From contig NC_133296.1 in the NCBI RefSeq assembly GCF_005239225.2, forward strand, positions 5,890,001 to 5,954,000: 64,000 nt of DNA, written 5' to 3'. Position numbers and translations under genes: made by a program. The notes under the pieces are model-generated. The model was not told the origin of the DNA, did no database searches, and worked only from the letters and a program-made list of their open reading frames with translations. This DNA is from Populus alba (lineage: Eukaryota > Streptophyta > Magnoliopsida > Malpighiales > Salicaceae). Positions 13,345 through 26,199 of the stretch are shown in pieces. The first letter of the stretch is position 1. Every line of letters begins with the position of its first letter.

Positions 13345-13490
13345 CTCTCTCTCTCTTATAAATTGAATATTATATTTCAATTTCATTTTTCACCATTCGA
13401 TTGATTGAGGATTGAGATTTGTAATTTTTAGTTTATTTTTTTTTCTATGGGGTTATTCCAATCTCATAATCTGAGTTGCGAGTTTAAAAT
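13345..13490 (+). repeat. Microsatellite and single unit of the dispersed TCATGACC-type repeat
   Basis: (TC)n at about 13341-13357, then a segment with TTGATTGAGGATTGAGATTT, GGGGTTATTCC and TCTCATAATCTGAGTTGCGAG. These words match, in order, the units of the 50640-51920 array. Confidence 0.45.
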
Positions 13491-14800
13491 ATTAGTTGGC
13501 AGGGATGACAATTTCACTCGAACCCAATGAATACCATCTTGAATTTACCTAAATGTATTTGAATGTTTATCCTGTTTAGGTTCGGGTAATACCTAAAGTG
13601 AAAAAATTTGAGTTCGAGTAGGGTATTGATATTGTTTTACCTGACTCAAAACCTTGCCCGAATCCGACCCAAAGTATAGACATGTGACCTTAAAGTTTTA
13701 AAAAATGACATTTGTATCTCTATATATTTGAAGAAAAACTAGGTTTTTTAAATTACTTCTCCAGCTGAAACTTTCCTATCACATAGACTCAAAGTCAAAT
13801 TTCAAATTTCTCTCTCATCAGTCATCACACAGTTTGTACTTCCCTTCTCTTTCTCTACCCCTCTTGCTCTTTTTAGTCTCCTCTAATATCTAGCTAGCAA
13901 TAGACTTGTCGGTAGCAAGTTAACAACACCATAACAAGTCTACACCTAAGGTTGGTTTATTTTGTGTTCAATTCTACCTAGTTATATTTTTATGCTAACA
14001 TCTTAGAACGACATGATATTTTTTTCCTATGTTCTCCAATTATTCTTTTGTTTTGTTTATTTATTCATATTTTTGGGTTTCACCACCAGTCGTGAAACCA
14101 AATTGTCTAAAGATGTATACAATTTTGTTTAAAGAAGAAAACAATAGTCAACATTATTATCGTAGATAACTTTTGGCATAGACTTGCATTTATAAATCAA
14201 GCTATACACATATACATTTCATGACAACTAAGGAAATAATCCAATAACTAAGGAGTGAGGTTGTTAGGGATTTGCTCTTTATTCCTCTTCCTTTTGTTGC
14301 ACCTGACTTTTAATGGCTTTTATAGATTCCTCTAGGTTTGTACCATTTTTAATTGCTAAAATTGCTCAATCAAATAACATGTTTCCAACCTCATCTTTCA
14401 TGTCCACTACCTTTACTATCTATCATTCCTTTTTTTTTTTTTTTTTTTTTTCAAAAGCCTTAAATTCCTTTAGACTTGTTCTTTGTCTCATTTACCATGT
14501 TCTGGATGCTACATGTGTTATTGAAAATTTTTATCATTCATTTGCCACTTCTCAACTTCATATGGTGTGGATGTTTGTAGCTTTTGTTCAATATTTCATG
14601 AAATTTTAAAGCTTTTTAAATTTCCTTTATAGTAGGCTCACTATGGGAGTCTATGTGACTATGATTCAAATTTTAATAATTTTTTGCATTACATTCCATA
14701 AAGTCCACTGCATCAATTCTTGATGTATTAGAATTCAAAACAATTTGCTAACATAAAAGTTTTGATTCTTTAGATCAGTCTATAACTCTGGTCTAACAAT

Positions 14801-15043
14801 TTGAGTCTAGATTTTCTAGACTTGGTTGTTGTTGAAGTATGTCTATATTTGGGAGTATATGAGAGTGAGCATGTGAAGCATAATGATAAGATTCATCGTC
14901 TTTGTTATGATTTGGAGGATTTTTATGCTTCAAGGCAAAAGAGAGGTAAAATTCAATTATGTATGACTCAATATTTAGGTATTAGCTATATGGATCAAGA
15001 TTGTCAAAAACGTTTTTTTGACACGACACGGAACATACAATAA
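14801..15043 (+). pseudogene. Possible hAT transposase remnant, part 1
   Basis: An 80-codon open frame just before the insertion point, containing the stretch HNDKIHRLCYDLEDFYASRQ. Its position before a hAT dimerisation domain fits the part of a hAT transposase that precedes that domain, where a short helix followed by L..LY..Y is common. The similarity is weak; the call rests mainly on position and orientation. Confidence 0.3.
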
Positions 15044-16560
15044 AAACTCGAATCGTAAAATCGAAAGTAAAATTTTTTAATTAAAAATCGTAAAATCACA
15101 AGTAAAATATTTTAACTAAAATCATAAAATCGCAAGTAAAATATTTTAAACAATACAAATATCCAAACATATTCAACAAGTAGAATGTTGAAGGAGATTA
15201 TGTTCCTCAATCCTCACTGTTATGTTTTTACACTCAAACAATCGCAGATTATCATTTCACATTCAACCTGGCTAATTCACATTCAACCCGGCTAATAGCA
15301 GGATTAGAGCAATTATTTTTTGTTACAGTTCTGTCATCTATTCACATTCAACCTGGCTAATTCAACAAGGTAAAAATTGTACAAGCCAAAGTCTCAGCAA
15401 ATGATGCATTTCTGTTAATAAGTGATTTAAGACCTTAGTGGCCAAAACTACTGCTTCAACCATAGCATTGCCTAAGAACAACAACAAAAAACGCCAGGCA
15501 AGGCTCTTAGCATCAATTGCCTTGCTGCCACCAAATATAGTGCCAATTGCCAAAGGAATTGAAATGTTTGTTTCCCAATATTTAAACTATAGAAGTATGG
15601 TAGGTGACAACATGTAATCTAATGATTTACAATTCACAAAAAGGCAACAGAAGCACTACAAAAGGCATTCCAATCCAAGACTGACCTATCCAGTAATACA
15701 CACTGAGAACTAAATGCAAAATATAAAAAACCTTAACACATTGAAAACCAATAATCTTAGTTACAAGAAATTACAACACATAAAAATAGCAAGCAAGAAA
15801 TTAAACAGATTCACAGAATACCTAGACAAATTACATATAATTAAAAAGCTTAGTTAAAGATAATGGAAAGTGACCTTGACAAGAGTGCAATCCTGGAATG
15901 CTTTGTTGCTTCGTTGTCTATGCAAAATTGCAGAATCTGCAACACCAAAGTAAACAAGATCAAACAGAGCATAGGTGAACACAAAGCAGTGCAGCACCAC
16001 TCCCCCTTCGAAAAAATACCCAATAGCAAACCAAGTAATAGTAGAATACCCAGGAGATAAACACATATTCACAGAATACCTAGATAATTTTTGTCTCTAA
16101 TCACCACCATTAGACAGAAAAAACAAAGCTTGGGATTGGGAATCAATTCTTACCTTCGTCTCACCAAGAACGCTCTGGATCGGGGGAAAGTGATTTCTTA
16201 AATTGCTAGGGAAAGGGGAAAGGGGAAAGGAGTCAGGGAGACTGGGAGAGTGGGAGACGGGGACTTGAAAAGAGACTGGTGCTACGGTGCAGTGGCGCTG
16301 AGTCAAAGGAGCATTTGCAATTTTGCATTTCTAATTGTCTGCAACTTTGCATTTGCCATTTGGTGAAACTGTGAAAGTGAAAGTTTTGGTTAACTCGTGA
16401 AAACGTTACGTTTTTTACGAGTCAACCTATTTTTATGCGAGTTTGACCGTGTCAACCCAATTTTGCTGGTTTTCGAGTTTTAACCCCGATTCTACATGTT
16501 TTTTGTATTTTAACTCATAAAATCGAATGATTTTATGAGTTAAAACACATTTTTAATAAC
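15015..16560. mobile_element. Insertion of ~1.5 kb inside the hAT element, carrying gene-like pieces on the minus strand
   Basis: The hAT remnant breaks off near 15010 and resumes near 16560. The two borders are alike: 15040-15130 repeats AATCGTAAAATCG(A/C)AAGT, and 16500-16550 has ACTCATAAAATCGAATGATT, itself part of an inverted pair (AACTCATAAAATC / GATTTTATGAGTT, 16513-16542). Inside, on the minus strand, a GC-richer segment at about 16165-16310 ends in a plausible splice donor (GACGAAG|GTAAGAATT, near 16156). Further on is a hydrophobic open frame (16072-15854) with YSTITWFAIGYFFEGGVVLHC. This layout suggests a transposon that captured host exons, such as a Pack-MULE or Helitron. The element class and the donor gene are not identified. 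Confidence 0.4.
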
Positions 16561-16562
16561 CA

Positions 16563-16860
16563 TGCTATGGATTCAAGTTATGATTGGGATGAATCTGATA
16601 GCTATATGATGCAAATGAAAAGAACAAAATGTTCACATGTTAGGATTGAATTTGATCATTATTTAGATGATGATGTTTTGCAAAGAAAAGATGATTATGA
16701 TATTCTAACATGGAAGAAAAATCATGGCGGCAGATAACCAATCCTACAATCCATTATTAGAGATTTATTAGGTATCTTTGTATCTACCAAAACTTTAGAG
16801 TATGCTTTCAATACAAATGATAGATTGGTGGAGCATTAATTTGTGCTTGAAATTGGTTAT
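16563..16860 (+). pseudogene. hAT transposase C-terminal dimerisation domain, broken
   Basis: Reads in one frame through DYDILTWKKNHGGR, then one stop, then PILQSIIRDLLGIFVSTK and TLEYAFNTNDRLVEH. This follows the well-known hAT pattern FD(I/V)L.WW..N...YP.LS..ARD(L/I)L.IP.S(T/S)..SE.AFS.GGR.., including the acidic run before it. Differences from the consensus (WKK for WWK, in-frame stop in place of the Y before P) and the lack of an intact upstream frame show it is dead. Upstream the frame starts with the acidic SSYDWDESDSY stretch after the 15015-16560 insertion. Confidence 0.72.
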
Positions 16861-17989
16861 GGTCTATTGAAACTTAGGGTACATTAATAAATAATTATGT
16901 TTTATTATGGTTATATGCATTTTAACAATATATTGAAGCATATTTCTAAATTGTATTGTATGCGTTAATTTTAGATAGAGCAACACTAGATTGGGATGGT
17001 TATACCTCCATGTTTAATGATATTGATTGTAGTGGAGGTATGAAATTTATACTATAAAAATAATTCCTGCCATGAAAGGAATGAAATCTCAATTTTCAAT
17101 GTTCGATATAATGTTTTGCTTCTTGTATGTATTTTTGTCCATGTAGACCATGTTACTAATATTGGATCAAGTGGATGAATGTGAGTTGGAGCTTTAGTTT
17201 AATGTTCAATGTCTAGAATAAAAAATTAGATATAATGCATGATATTAATGAAAAATACAATCTCTAGAGATTTAAGGTTATTTGTTGGAAAATTATGCAG
17301 GTTGTTGATTTTGTAGAAGAAACAAGAACCCTTGTAAAACACTTGTGGTCATGAGGAAATGTTTTCTTGGAATTAAAACTGTTTTGTTTATAGAATTTGT
17401 TGTTAAATTTTCCCCTTTTATTTATTTAACAAGTGTATTTACTTTTTTTATCTGGTAATTAAAATGCACCCTTTTAATTAGTATATTAATGTCTAAATGT
17501 CTATCGTCTATTTCTGTTGTTAATCTATATGATCGATGCAAATTTGAATGATTTTCAAATTGCTATATGTGAATCATTTGATGAAAATATGGATCCACCT
17601 GCTTTTATGTAAGATTTATCAAATGCACAACACCCTATGGATTCGGTTTTGGGTTCAAGTTTGGGTATGGATATCTAATGGAGACCTAATAGATGGACAA
17701 TGGATACTCGAAACCCTATCATGTCGGGTTTGGTTTATGCCTAATTGATTTTAGGTCGGGGGCCGGTGAAACATTTAGGATTGAATTCAAGTATGAATAT
17801 TGCAATACCTGATCCATGGATATCCATTGTGGATTTAGGCCACTTTTTTTTTCTTTTCAAAATTTTTCTATGCGGTTTCAATTTTAAACTCAAACATTTA
17901 GTTTGTTAGGAATTGAGTTTTATATTGTTTTTAGATTTTTTTAAGGAATTATCTTAATCTTATAACTAGTGTTAATGTTTAGCAGATTA

Positions 17990-18335
17990 ACTTGAGTTGA
18001 CTTGAGTCATTTTGTTGGGTTATTTTTGAAAAATTAGATTTCTTTTTAATTTTGTCCTTCAATACTAAATTCATTTGAAATTGGGCTTCATAATTTTTTC
18101 CAGTTAATTTGTTTTCTATATGGCCTTTCTGTTCTCATGACTTGAGTCACGAGTTTGAAAGATTTACTCCGGGTTAACTCGACCCATATTTTTATCATTT
18201 CTAAAACTGAATATACTCCTTTTTATTTTCTTGGTAATTTTTTTTTACATTTTTTTTTAAATTTGATCTTACAATGTAGCATGGCCGAGTATCTAGTTTC
18301 TGTCCAAGACTTTGTTGTTTCACCTTCAAAGTGGT
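17990..18335 (+). repeat. Dispersed ~165-bp repeat, isolated copies
   Basis: Contains TTTTGTCCTTCAATACTAAATTC, ATTGGGCTTCATAATTTTTTCC, GTTCTCATGACTTGAGTCACGAGTTTG and GGGTTAACTCGACCC in the order seen in units of the 50640-51920 array. No gene. Confidence 0.55.
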
Positions 18336-19210
18336 AGTGATTTATTCTAAAAAACAAAAAGTGCTACTAATTTGGGTTGTGGCATAGAGGTGTCGAAAAT
18401 TGGGTTTTACCAAGCACTAGTACATGTACCTACTCTTCAAATTGTTTTGATAAAGTCCTAGTATCTTTTGGTTTGATTGAGTCCCTATAAGTTATGCAAT
18501 TGCTTAAGATGGTCCCTCCATTAAATTGACCATACTCAATTATTGACATGTGTCTATTTACATTTTAAAAATATAATAAATAATAAAATTAAATTTATAT
18601 TTAAAAAGAAAGGGAAATAATTATTTTTTTCAATGAAATTTAAAATATTTGTTCAATAGAAACTAAAGTACAAAATCATTGAAAAACTTATTCGAGATCA
18701 ATATATTACATCAATTTTATTCAATTCCCAAGGTTAATAAATATTCAAATTGTCTTTCCTTTTTATGAGTTTTTTTATGCCATAAACATGAAAACCATCT
18801 TAGTATTTGATACTGTATAAAATTTAAAATTCGTATTTTTTAGCATTTATTGGATAAACTTTGATAATCATGATTGTGATTTTGTGAACTAAAATTAAGA
18901 ACAATAAATCTGCTTAAATGTTTCCCCTAACTACATTAAACTGATTTATTTTAAGATTCCAAGTTATTAAATTTGGTTTACATCTGTGAACAAAAAATCG
19001 TAAATTATTCAATACTTTAGGATATTAAATTGTTATTTATTTCTACTTCCTATCTTTTCTCCGTAGCATTCGGTAATATACATGTAAGATAATTAAATAC
19101 AAGAATATAGTCGTTATCACTCACACTGAACGTATTGTCTTCTTCGAAAACTATTCATTGCACACAGAACCTCCAAGTCAGGTGAATAATAATAGTCTAG
19201 AAAAACAGCA
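18336..19210. other. AT-rich intergenic DNA, no gene seen
   Basis: No frame, RNA gene or repeat family could be supported. Confidence 0.5.
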
Positions 19211-19211
19211 A

Positions 19212-19437
19212 ATGGACCCATATCAGTTCTTATGCCAGAGATGTGAGACCACGCGCCACTTCATTTTTGATATCCCAGTAGCTAAGAGGAAAAGAACAGA
19301 TACTACAGGCCCCAATGCTACCTCATCAACCTTGAGACAGTCCAAGAACCCAATGCCAATCAGATCTGGACAATGCTCAGCTAAAGCATTGACGGCATTA
19401 GCAGAGACATCCCTCAACTCCTAAAGATGCACAATTT
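19212..19437 (-). pseudogene. ARABIDILLO-like (F-box/LRR/armadillo protein) gene fragment
   Basis: On the minus strand from about 19437 the frame reads through MRDVSANAVNALAEHCPDL, IGIGFLDCLKVDEVALG, then a stretch ending MKWRVVSHLWHKN. This pattern (leucine-rich repeats with HCP.L..IG..DC..VDE.ALG, followed by MKW..VSH.WHK) matches what I know of the LRR part of plant ARABIDILLO proteins, F-box/armadillo regulators of root branching. Only about 65-70 residues are present, with no F-box and no armadillo repeats, and the frame stops right after the fragment. It is a gene scrap, probably one captured or duplicated exon. The family call is from memory of the motif and could be another plant F-box/LRR protein. 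Confidence 0.55.
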
Positions 19438-19441
19438 AGAG

Positions 19442-19648
19442 TAAATAGAGGATTTTGTTGAAGAAAAGAAAGAGAGTATTTTCAAAATAATATTTTCAGT
19501 GTTAATTTTAGAGGAATTGATTTGTAAATCAAAGGATTTCCATTTAAATAGAGGATTTTGTTGAAGAAAAGAAAGAGGGTATTTTCAAAATAATATTTTC
19601 AGTGTTAATTCTAAGAGGAATTGATTTGTAAATCAAAGGATTTCCATC
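19442..19648. repeat. Recent 103-bp tandem duplication
   Basis: 19442-19544 (from TAAATAGAGGATTTTGTTGA to GGATTTCCATT) is repeated at 19545-19648 with only a few differences (for example GAGAGT to GAGGGT, TTTTAGAGG to TCTAAGAGG). The high identity implies a young event. It abuts the ARABIDILLO-like fragment. Confidence 0.85.
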
Positions 19649-21020
19649 TGATTTACTTTCATCCGTTGTTTATGATTTAAATTTCATTTAATTCTCAAAA
19701 TAATAATAATTTCCACATAGTAATTGATTTAACTTTTAGAATTAAATTCAATTCAAGAAATTACAAACAGCTTGTCTCAAATGACAGATGAGTTGCTAAG
19801 TCCAGCCATTCCAAGAGAGCTTTGGCTAATCAATCACCCCAATACCACATGATAGCGTTTCATCTCCATTTCTAGAAGCAAAGAACGAAGCTTGATCATG
19901 ATAGTCATGAGTGCTGAGTTGTCCTAACAAAAATTTGGCAGAATTTAATGACCCAAAGTTTAACAACAAAAAAAAGGGTAAAAAAAATGAGAGGACCAAA
20001 AAGTATGGGCGGCCACCACTCCAACACAACACAGAGGCATTTGTAAGTGTTCGTGACACCTTTTTTTGAGGTTAGTTGGGGTTGTCCCAGTTATGTCCAA
20101 AAGGGAACATCAAACGCAGCCTTTGTTGAAAATAAAGGGACCCTTATGGAGCAACCTTTTACTACTTTTTTTGACTAAACGATCTTTATTTCGCAAGGCA
20201 AATCCCGGGAAAATGAAGCTACAATCTCTTTTGCCAAACCACCAAAAATCTCTCTTATTAATCACCAGACAGGAACTTTGTGGGCATGTGTTCGTATTGT
20301 ATTCACGTGTGTGATTATTCATTGTCGCAAAGAGTGAGTGTGGCTCTTCCATGGCTCTATTATTTTAACCAGTTTCTCAAGTTAAACAGAGTGAGGCACT
20401 TCACTTCGCAAACCCCCTTTTTTTTAAATAAATAAATTAATTAACTGAGGTAAATTTTTAATTTTGGCAAATTACACTTAGTTGACTGAAAAAAAAAATA
20501 CAAAGGTTTATTTGACTAGATTGATAATAAAAGGGCTTTTTTATCTTATTTTTTTAATGAATAAAGGTTTTCTTCGGTCTTTCAGGTCAAGAGACTAATC
20601 CTTAACGTGGCTCGAAGACATGATATATAGCTGGCACCATTATCATGTGAGAGGCACGTATTGTGTTCACCTTTATGGGAGGACTAGCCGCAACCGTTAT
20701 CACTATCCCAATCTCCAGAGTTAATTTTTTTTTTAATTAATTGTTGAAGATATAAAGTACTGAGAATTTTGAGTGTCGCCTGCTTCAAACCCTTCTTGGT
20801 TAGCTCTTCTGACTGCTGTCTGCATTCCTGTACAAAAATGGTAGTAACATGTTCCTGTCCTTGTAAATAAGCGAATTCCTGTACAAAAATGGGAGTAAAA
20901 TGTTTCTACCCCATCAAAGAAGGCAGTGATAATTATATTTTGTTTTCTCATTCGGACTTGGGACGTTACACCATAAGCTCCACACTCCAAGCTTTCCACA
21001 CAAAGAAAACTGTAGTTTCA
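19649..21020. other. Intergenic DNA, no supported gene
   Basis: Short frames at 19826-20352 and 20733-20999 overlap on both strands and match nothing I recognise. A short direct duplication (CTGTACAAAAATGG(T/G)AGTAA) lies at about 20828 and 20879, spacing 51 bp. Confidence 0.5.
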
Positions 21021-21024
21021 TTTC

Positions 21025-21025
21025 T

Positions 21026-21078
<53 letters not shown>
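21025..21078. repeat. Compound (TC)n(TA)n microsatellite
   Basis: A CT run followed directly by an AT run. Likely polymorphic. It explains the odd LSLSLYIYIYIYI frame over it. Confidence 0.9.
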
Positions 21079-21081
<3 letters not shown>

Positions 21082-24000
21082 TCTGTGTTCGTGATCAGGA
21101 TGAAACAAATTCAGTTCATCACTGTAAATTACACGGCAGATAAATAATCAACTTGGTCTCGTCACTTGAACCTAATCCACACGTGTTCTACTTGACAAAT
21201 TGGCCGATCATTTGCATCCTACCTACTTCTCAGTAGATGATCACCAACGATTAATTCTTGAACGTGATTATAACAAGTGATGATGATTGTTAAATTCCAC
21301 AACGTACAAGCTTGTCAGCTTGCAGCAAAGGGAATGAATATCCATTATATATGAATTGAAGCGGTGGACTTTTCTGATCAATAAGTATTCTTTAGGGTTT
21401 CAGGGCAGAATTTCTAAAGGGCAGTTGAAACGTAAATTGTCAAGGGGTTCAATCCATGGCATGTATACATTTAACCAGAAAATTCTTATTTACTTTTCTT
21501 TAATGTAGCCTCTAGCTTTTCACGAGTAGCTATTATTCAAGAACATCATGATTAGAGCCGTTTCTAATAACCACCACTTGAATCCCACATATCAAGCAGA
21601 AAAGTATAGAGGAAAAAGAATGTCAAAAGACGAAACTCCACCATACATTGTGATTGAACCTTGTGGCATAAGATTTGAAGCTTCCTTGACTGGCAACTGA
21701 TACTGTCACAGCTCACAGCAAACATTCATTCACCGTTTAAGTGGGCAATCTTGCGTGATATAATTATCACAAGCAGCTAGAGTGCATGTAATTAATTTCT
21801 ATGTTTATTAACAGAAACTAAAGGAGATCATCAAAAAAATTTTGTTCTTTTCATTCTCTCGCCATTATTTATTTATTGAGCTCCCTTTTCTTCTAGTTTT
21901 TGTTTCTAGGTTTCTCATTTTTTTAGCCTTGAACTTCTGTTTTTCTTTAATTTGGCTCCCAGAAATTATGTTGTCATGCTTTATTTCTCGGATTTTTTTT
22001 TTATTTACATGCTCTTGTGTGCATGAAATGTCATAAACTACTCCTACATCAAATAAATGCTTCATTTTACAAAATGAAAGTTAAGATTATTGTTTTTTAA
22101 AAATTAACATGACAAAGATCAAAATAAAAATAAAAATAAAAATAAAAATAAAAATAAAGCTTTCTTTCAAGTTGCATGAATAAGGAGACTGAAAAACTTA
22201 ACTTCGGTCCCTTATTTTGTTTTGCATAATTAATCCGTGTTATTTTAAGATTTTATGTTCTAATCCCAAACTTTATTTTTATTATGTTACAGTCCCTAAG
22301 GGTGCAAAGAAGAGAGAGAAAAATTCTAGAAAAAGAGAAAAGAGAGAGAGCATTTTGTCATCCATATTATGATCATAAAAAAAAAATTATTTTGGTGTTA
22401 ATAGATTTATCTTAGAGCGGAAAAGTTCAATGAGGATGATTTCGTACTTTGAATATGAAAATGTAGTTCAATGAATTTATTTTTTGTTCTTAAAGTGATT
22501 AAAAAGTGTTATGAAGTTAAAAATGAGTTTATTGGGGTTACTATGATGTTTTTAAATTGTTTTCTAGTTAAAACAAGTCCAAATTTTAGGTCCAAACTTG
22601 GAATTTGATTTTCTAAACATAAAAAAGATAATAGTAGATGAAATATGTCTAAATGGATAATGCTATACTTGGACAAGTTGTGCTTGGGCTTTTGCTTTTT
22701 AAGCAAAAGTGTGCTAGTTTGGCTTATATATATATATATTTACTTTTTTTGTTTTTAAATGAATTTTGAATTAGTGTTTCTATCACATTTTAAAATTATT
22801 TAGTTTAATTATTTTTTAAAATAGTAATAAATCTTTTGAATTGTTTTTATAATTTCATAATGTCTTCAAAAGATTATTGTAATTATTCCTTAATTTTGTT
22901 TACAATTAGATTTAAAATAAATAAGTTATATTTGCATGCATTTATAAGAATGAAAACATATATACTTAGCAACCATAGTAAGTATCCAAGATAAATAAAT
23001 AAAAATTTGTAAAATGAAAAGGCAACTAAGATAAAATACTTTGATATGTATTTACCTTCTACTTTTTATTGAAAAAAATAACTTCCCACTTCAAACTTTA
23101 ATTAACATCCACTTCTTTTCAATTTATCAAAAACAATTTTATTATTTATATTAAACACAAACATCATCTTTTCATTAGTAATTTGACAAATTTGTGTTAT
23201 GAAAAAAACACATTCATAATATAGCTACCTTCTTCTCTTTTATTCTAAATTAATTCAAAATCATAATTACAACTTACGGCAAGTGGATTTGCTAGAACCA
23301 TATTTATATTGAAAAAGATAAACAACTTATTTACCAGTAAAATACTTACATTTTTATAAGCTATATCTGAAATCTAGCTTATGAGTTTAATCAAATCAAT
23401 GCATAGTTAAGTGTTATCTAAAACTTCTACGCTATATAATTTTTATAGTTTATTTTTAATAATTAATATAGTAATAATAAATAATTTATTTTGATTTCAA
23501 TAATATTCCAATTGATAAAACTATTTCGTTAGCTTTAAATGTCTTCGGAGTTAGTTAGAAAGTCAAAGAGGTTCTTTCCTTCCATTATTTTTTGAATATG
23601 AATCTTGAAATTAATATCTAGAGAAATTTATTCATCCCAATGCATCAAAGTATATATGAATACACTTTTAGAATTATTTAGGTAAGGAACTTAGTTTCGA
23701 TTCATCCATAAACTAGCTCAATGATTCTAATTGTCAAAAAGGAAAAAAACAAAGAAGAAAAGACTATCAAATGTTACCTAATTAACTATAAGTAACTTAA
23801 ATTACTATAATAATAATAGTTGGTTCACACTTATAAACTAAAAAGAATAAAAACAATTCTAATAATAGTTGGTTCACACTTGTAGTGTAATGAATAATTG
23901 ATTTTTATTTATTGGAAAGACCAACTAGTTAATTTAAAATAATTACTTTAGTTTTACTCCATTTAACTCTAAATTTAGTATTCCTTAGATGTTTGAAATG

Positions 24001-26190
24001 TAATTAAAAATATTATAATTTACCTCGATTTAATTTTCTTATCACTTGTTATCTTATTAAATTTTTTATATATAATTATCAAGTATTGAAAGACATTATA
24101 CCTTTTTTAAAAAAAAAAGGAAAAAAGGGATACTACAAGTATCTATTAAGTATTAATATTTTTAATAGTATATTTATCAAGCATTGAAAGCACCTCTTAA
24201 CATTTCTAAATGTGTATTTATAAAACTTATATATTATTATTCCTAGTATATAGAGCTTGATAAGATAATGTAAATGTCTATTGACATATAAAAAATTAAC
24301 AAAAAAACTAATTTGGGTGGCCATTATATTATAGTAATTTTACTATGTATTCTATCATAAATCATTATAGATAAGAATAGTTATTTTCTAAAAAAATTTC
24401 AATTTGATCCTCAATTTTGTTTTTGCACAATCAACTTTTGAGCCCAAATTTACACTCAATTGCAATTTTTTTTCTAGGGAGGATTGAATTGAAAGACAAA
24501 GGACTGAAGTAAAAAAACAGGTAACATATATGGTGACTTTGAGATTTGCTTGAAAAGTTCATTTTAGTCCCCAATCTTTTTTAGGTAATGAGTAACTAGA
24601 CCTTCTAATATTGAGAAATTTAATTTTAGTACCAAACTTTATTTTTCTCAATTTTTAATTCATTTCTAGATGCAGGAGAAAGAGGGGGTTACTGAATTCT
24701 GGGGTAGAGAGATAATTTTTATTGGTAACGATTCCGACCACTAAAACAGTCTACTTTTGTGTCAAATGGTTCCATATAATTATAAGAGTTAACATTAAGT
24801 GTTTTATTATCTTGAAAGAACCTAAAAATAGATATGAGCTTAAGAAGATTTTTTGGTTGATTAAGGGTTTTGGGTTGATTTTTGACATTTTCAGAGGCTA
24901 TATATTGGTTTATCAAGGTTTTGAGGATGTTTTCTAAGTGTTTTGGGTAAAACATGATTTGAAAATAATATTTTGGGTTGAAAATAATTTCATGCGCCTA
25001 AAAATGGTGAAAATGATTTCAGGGGATGTCTCTATTTGTTTTTGTCAAATAATGTGCCATTTGCCCCATTAACATTTAAAAAATATAAAGGCCCGCATAC
25101 TGGCTTGAACTTGGTGGGCCAAGCCCACAGTGCTTGACATAATTTTATTTTGTTAAAAAAAAAAACTACTTTTTATATGTATTTTTAATTTCTTATGAAT
25201 TGGGCTTTATGATTATTTTTTCATATATAGTGTTTCTAGTCTAATGATCAAAATCATTAATTATTCTAACCTCATAACTTAGGTACGGGTTTGTGAAGTT
25301 AATCTAGACAAGCTTACCCATTAATGTCTAGATTACATGTCTATCGTGCTAGCTCGAATTGGCGTACACCATTTTTTTTTTCTTTTTTTCTTAATCCTAT
25401 TTTATCATTCCATGTTCAATTATATAAAAATTAAACAGCATTATCTTTTTGCTATTCGATAAAGTTTTTTCCTCATGATATCTTGATGACTTTATATGTG
25501 TGTGTGTGTTCTTGTTTGCTATCATTGCTCTCTGTTTTTTTTTTTTTTCAATATGATTCAAATAAAACCAACTTATTTAGTTTGTCAAAACTATAACCCG
25601 AGTAATTAGATTTCTCTTTAAAAAAAAATATTTGCAACGTCTAAATATTTTACTAGAAAAATAATGTGGATCCGTAGCGGGGTGCAAACACCATCATGTA
25701 CTAATATATGTCATAACTTTGAAATTTTTATAATTCTAACTATTAATGTAAACATGTTAAATTCTATACAATAAAGTGAATGTCTATTCATTATTTTTTT
25801 TTAAATATATTTTTTAATTTTATAAATTCATTCATCATTCAATTAAAAGTTTTCTTGTTTTTTTATCTTTTTTTATCCACCATTGTAATTTTTTTAAATA
25901 TGCTTGGAATTATTACAATTGTAATAGCTTTGGCAGCTTTTGGTTATTGTCCCAAGATAGAATACAAGAAGATAATGAAAATAGAAATGTGTTTGGATGA
26001 AGATATAGAGACATAAATATAAAAATAAATCTATCAATGAGAAACTTTTAAAGTAGATTTCTATACTTTCGAAACAGAAGGTATAAAGAGAAGATGTTTC
26101 TAGAGACAATATTTATTATATTTTATTTTTAAAATATCCTTGTAAAAAAACTCTCAATTTTAAAATTGTCAAACTAAGACATATAAGGAT
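21079..26190. other. Long AT-rich intergenic stretch, no gene seen
   Basis: Contains (AAAAAT)n at about 22125-22158, a local 49-bp direct duplication (AATAATAGTTGGTTCACACT at 23812 and 23861), and two loosely similar segments in the same orientation (about 22190-22740 and 24390-25150; both have FTLVP-type 'tttagtccc...aaacttta' openings and a TTTTGGGTT/GCTTGGGC-rich end) that may be old copies of one repeat. A single dispersed-repeat unit lies at about 25190-25320. Frames of 60-80 codons here are low-complexity and unsupported. Confidence 0.5.
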
Positions 26191-26199
26191 AAAAATGAT

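Larger units (their letters stand above)
13500..17840 (+). mobile_element. Decayed hAT DNA transposon, interrupted by a later insertion
   Basis: The left end CAGGGATGACAATTTCAC (13500-13517) and the subterminal GGTTCGGGTA / CCCGAATCCGACCC words are typical of plant hAT elements. Toward the right, 17630-17830 again carries GGGTATGGATATC, CTCGAAACCC and GTCGGGTTTGG words. It fades out near TATCCATTGTGGATTTAG (about 17819-17836), which could be a mutated inverse of the left end. Between them is a transposase remnant with a hAT C-terminal dimerisation domain (16563-16860). The right boundary is uncertain and no 8-bp target duplication was found. Transposase upstream of the dimerisation domain is mostly lost. 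Confidence 0.55.
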
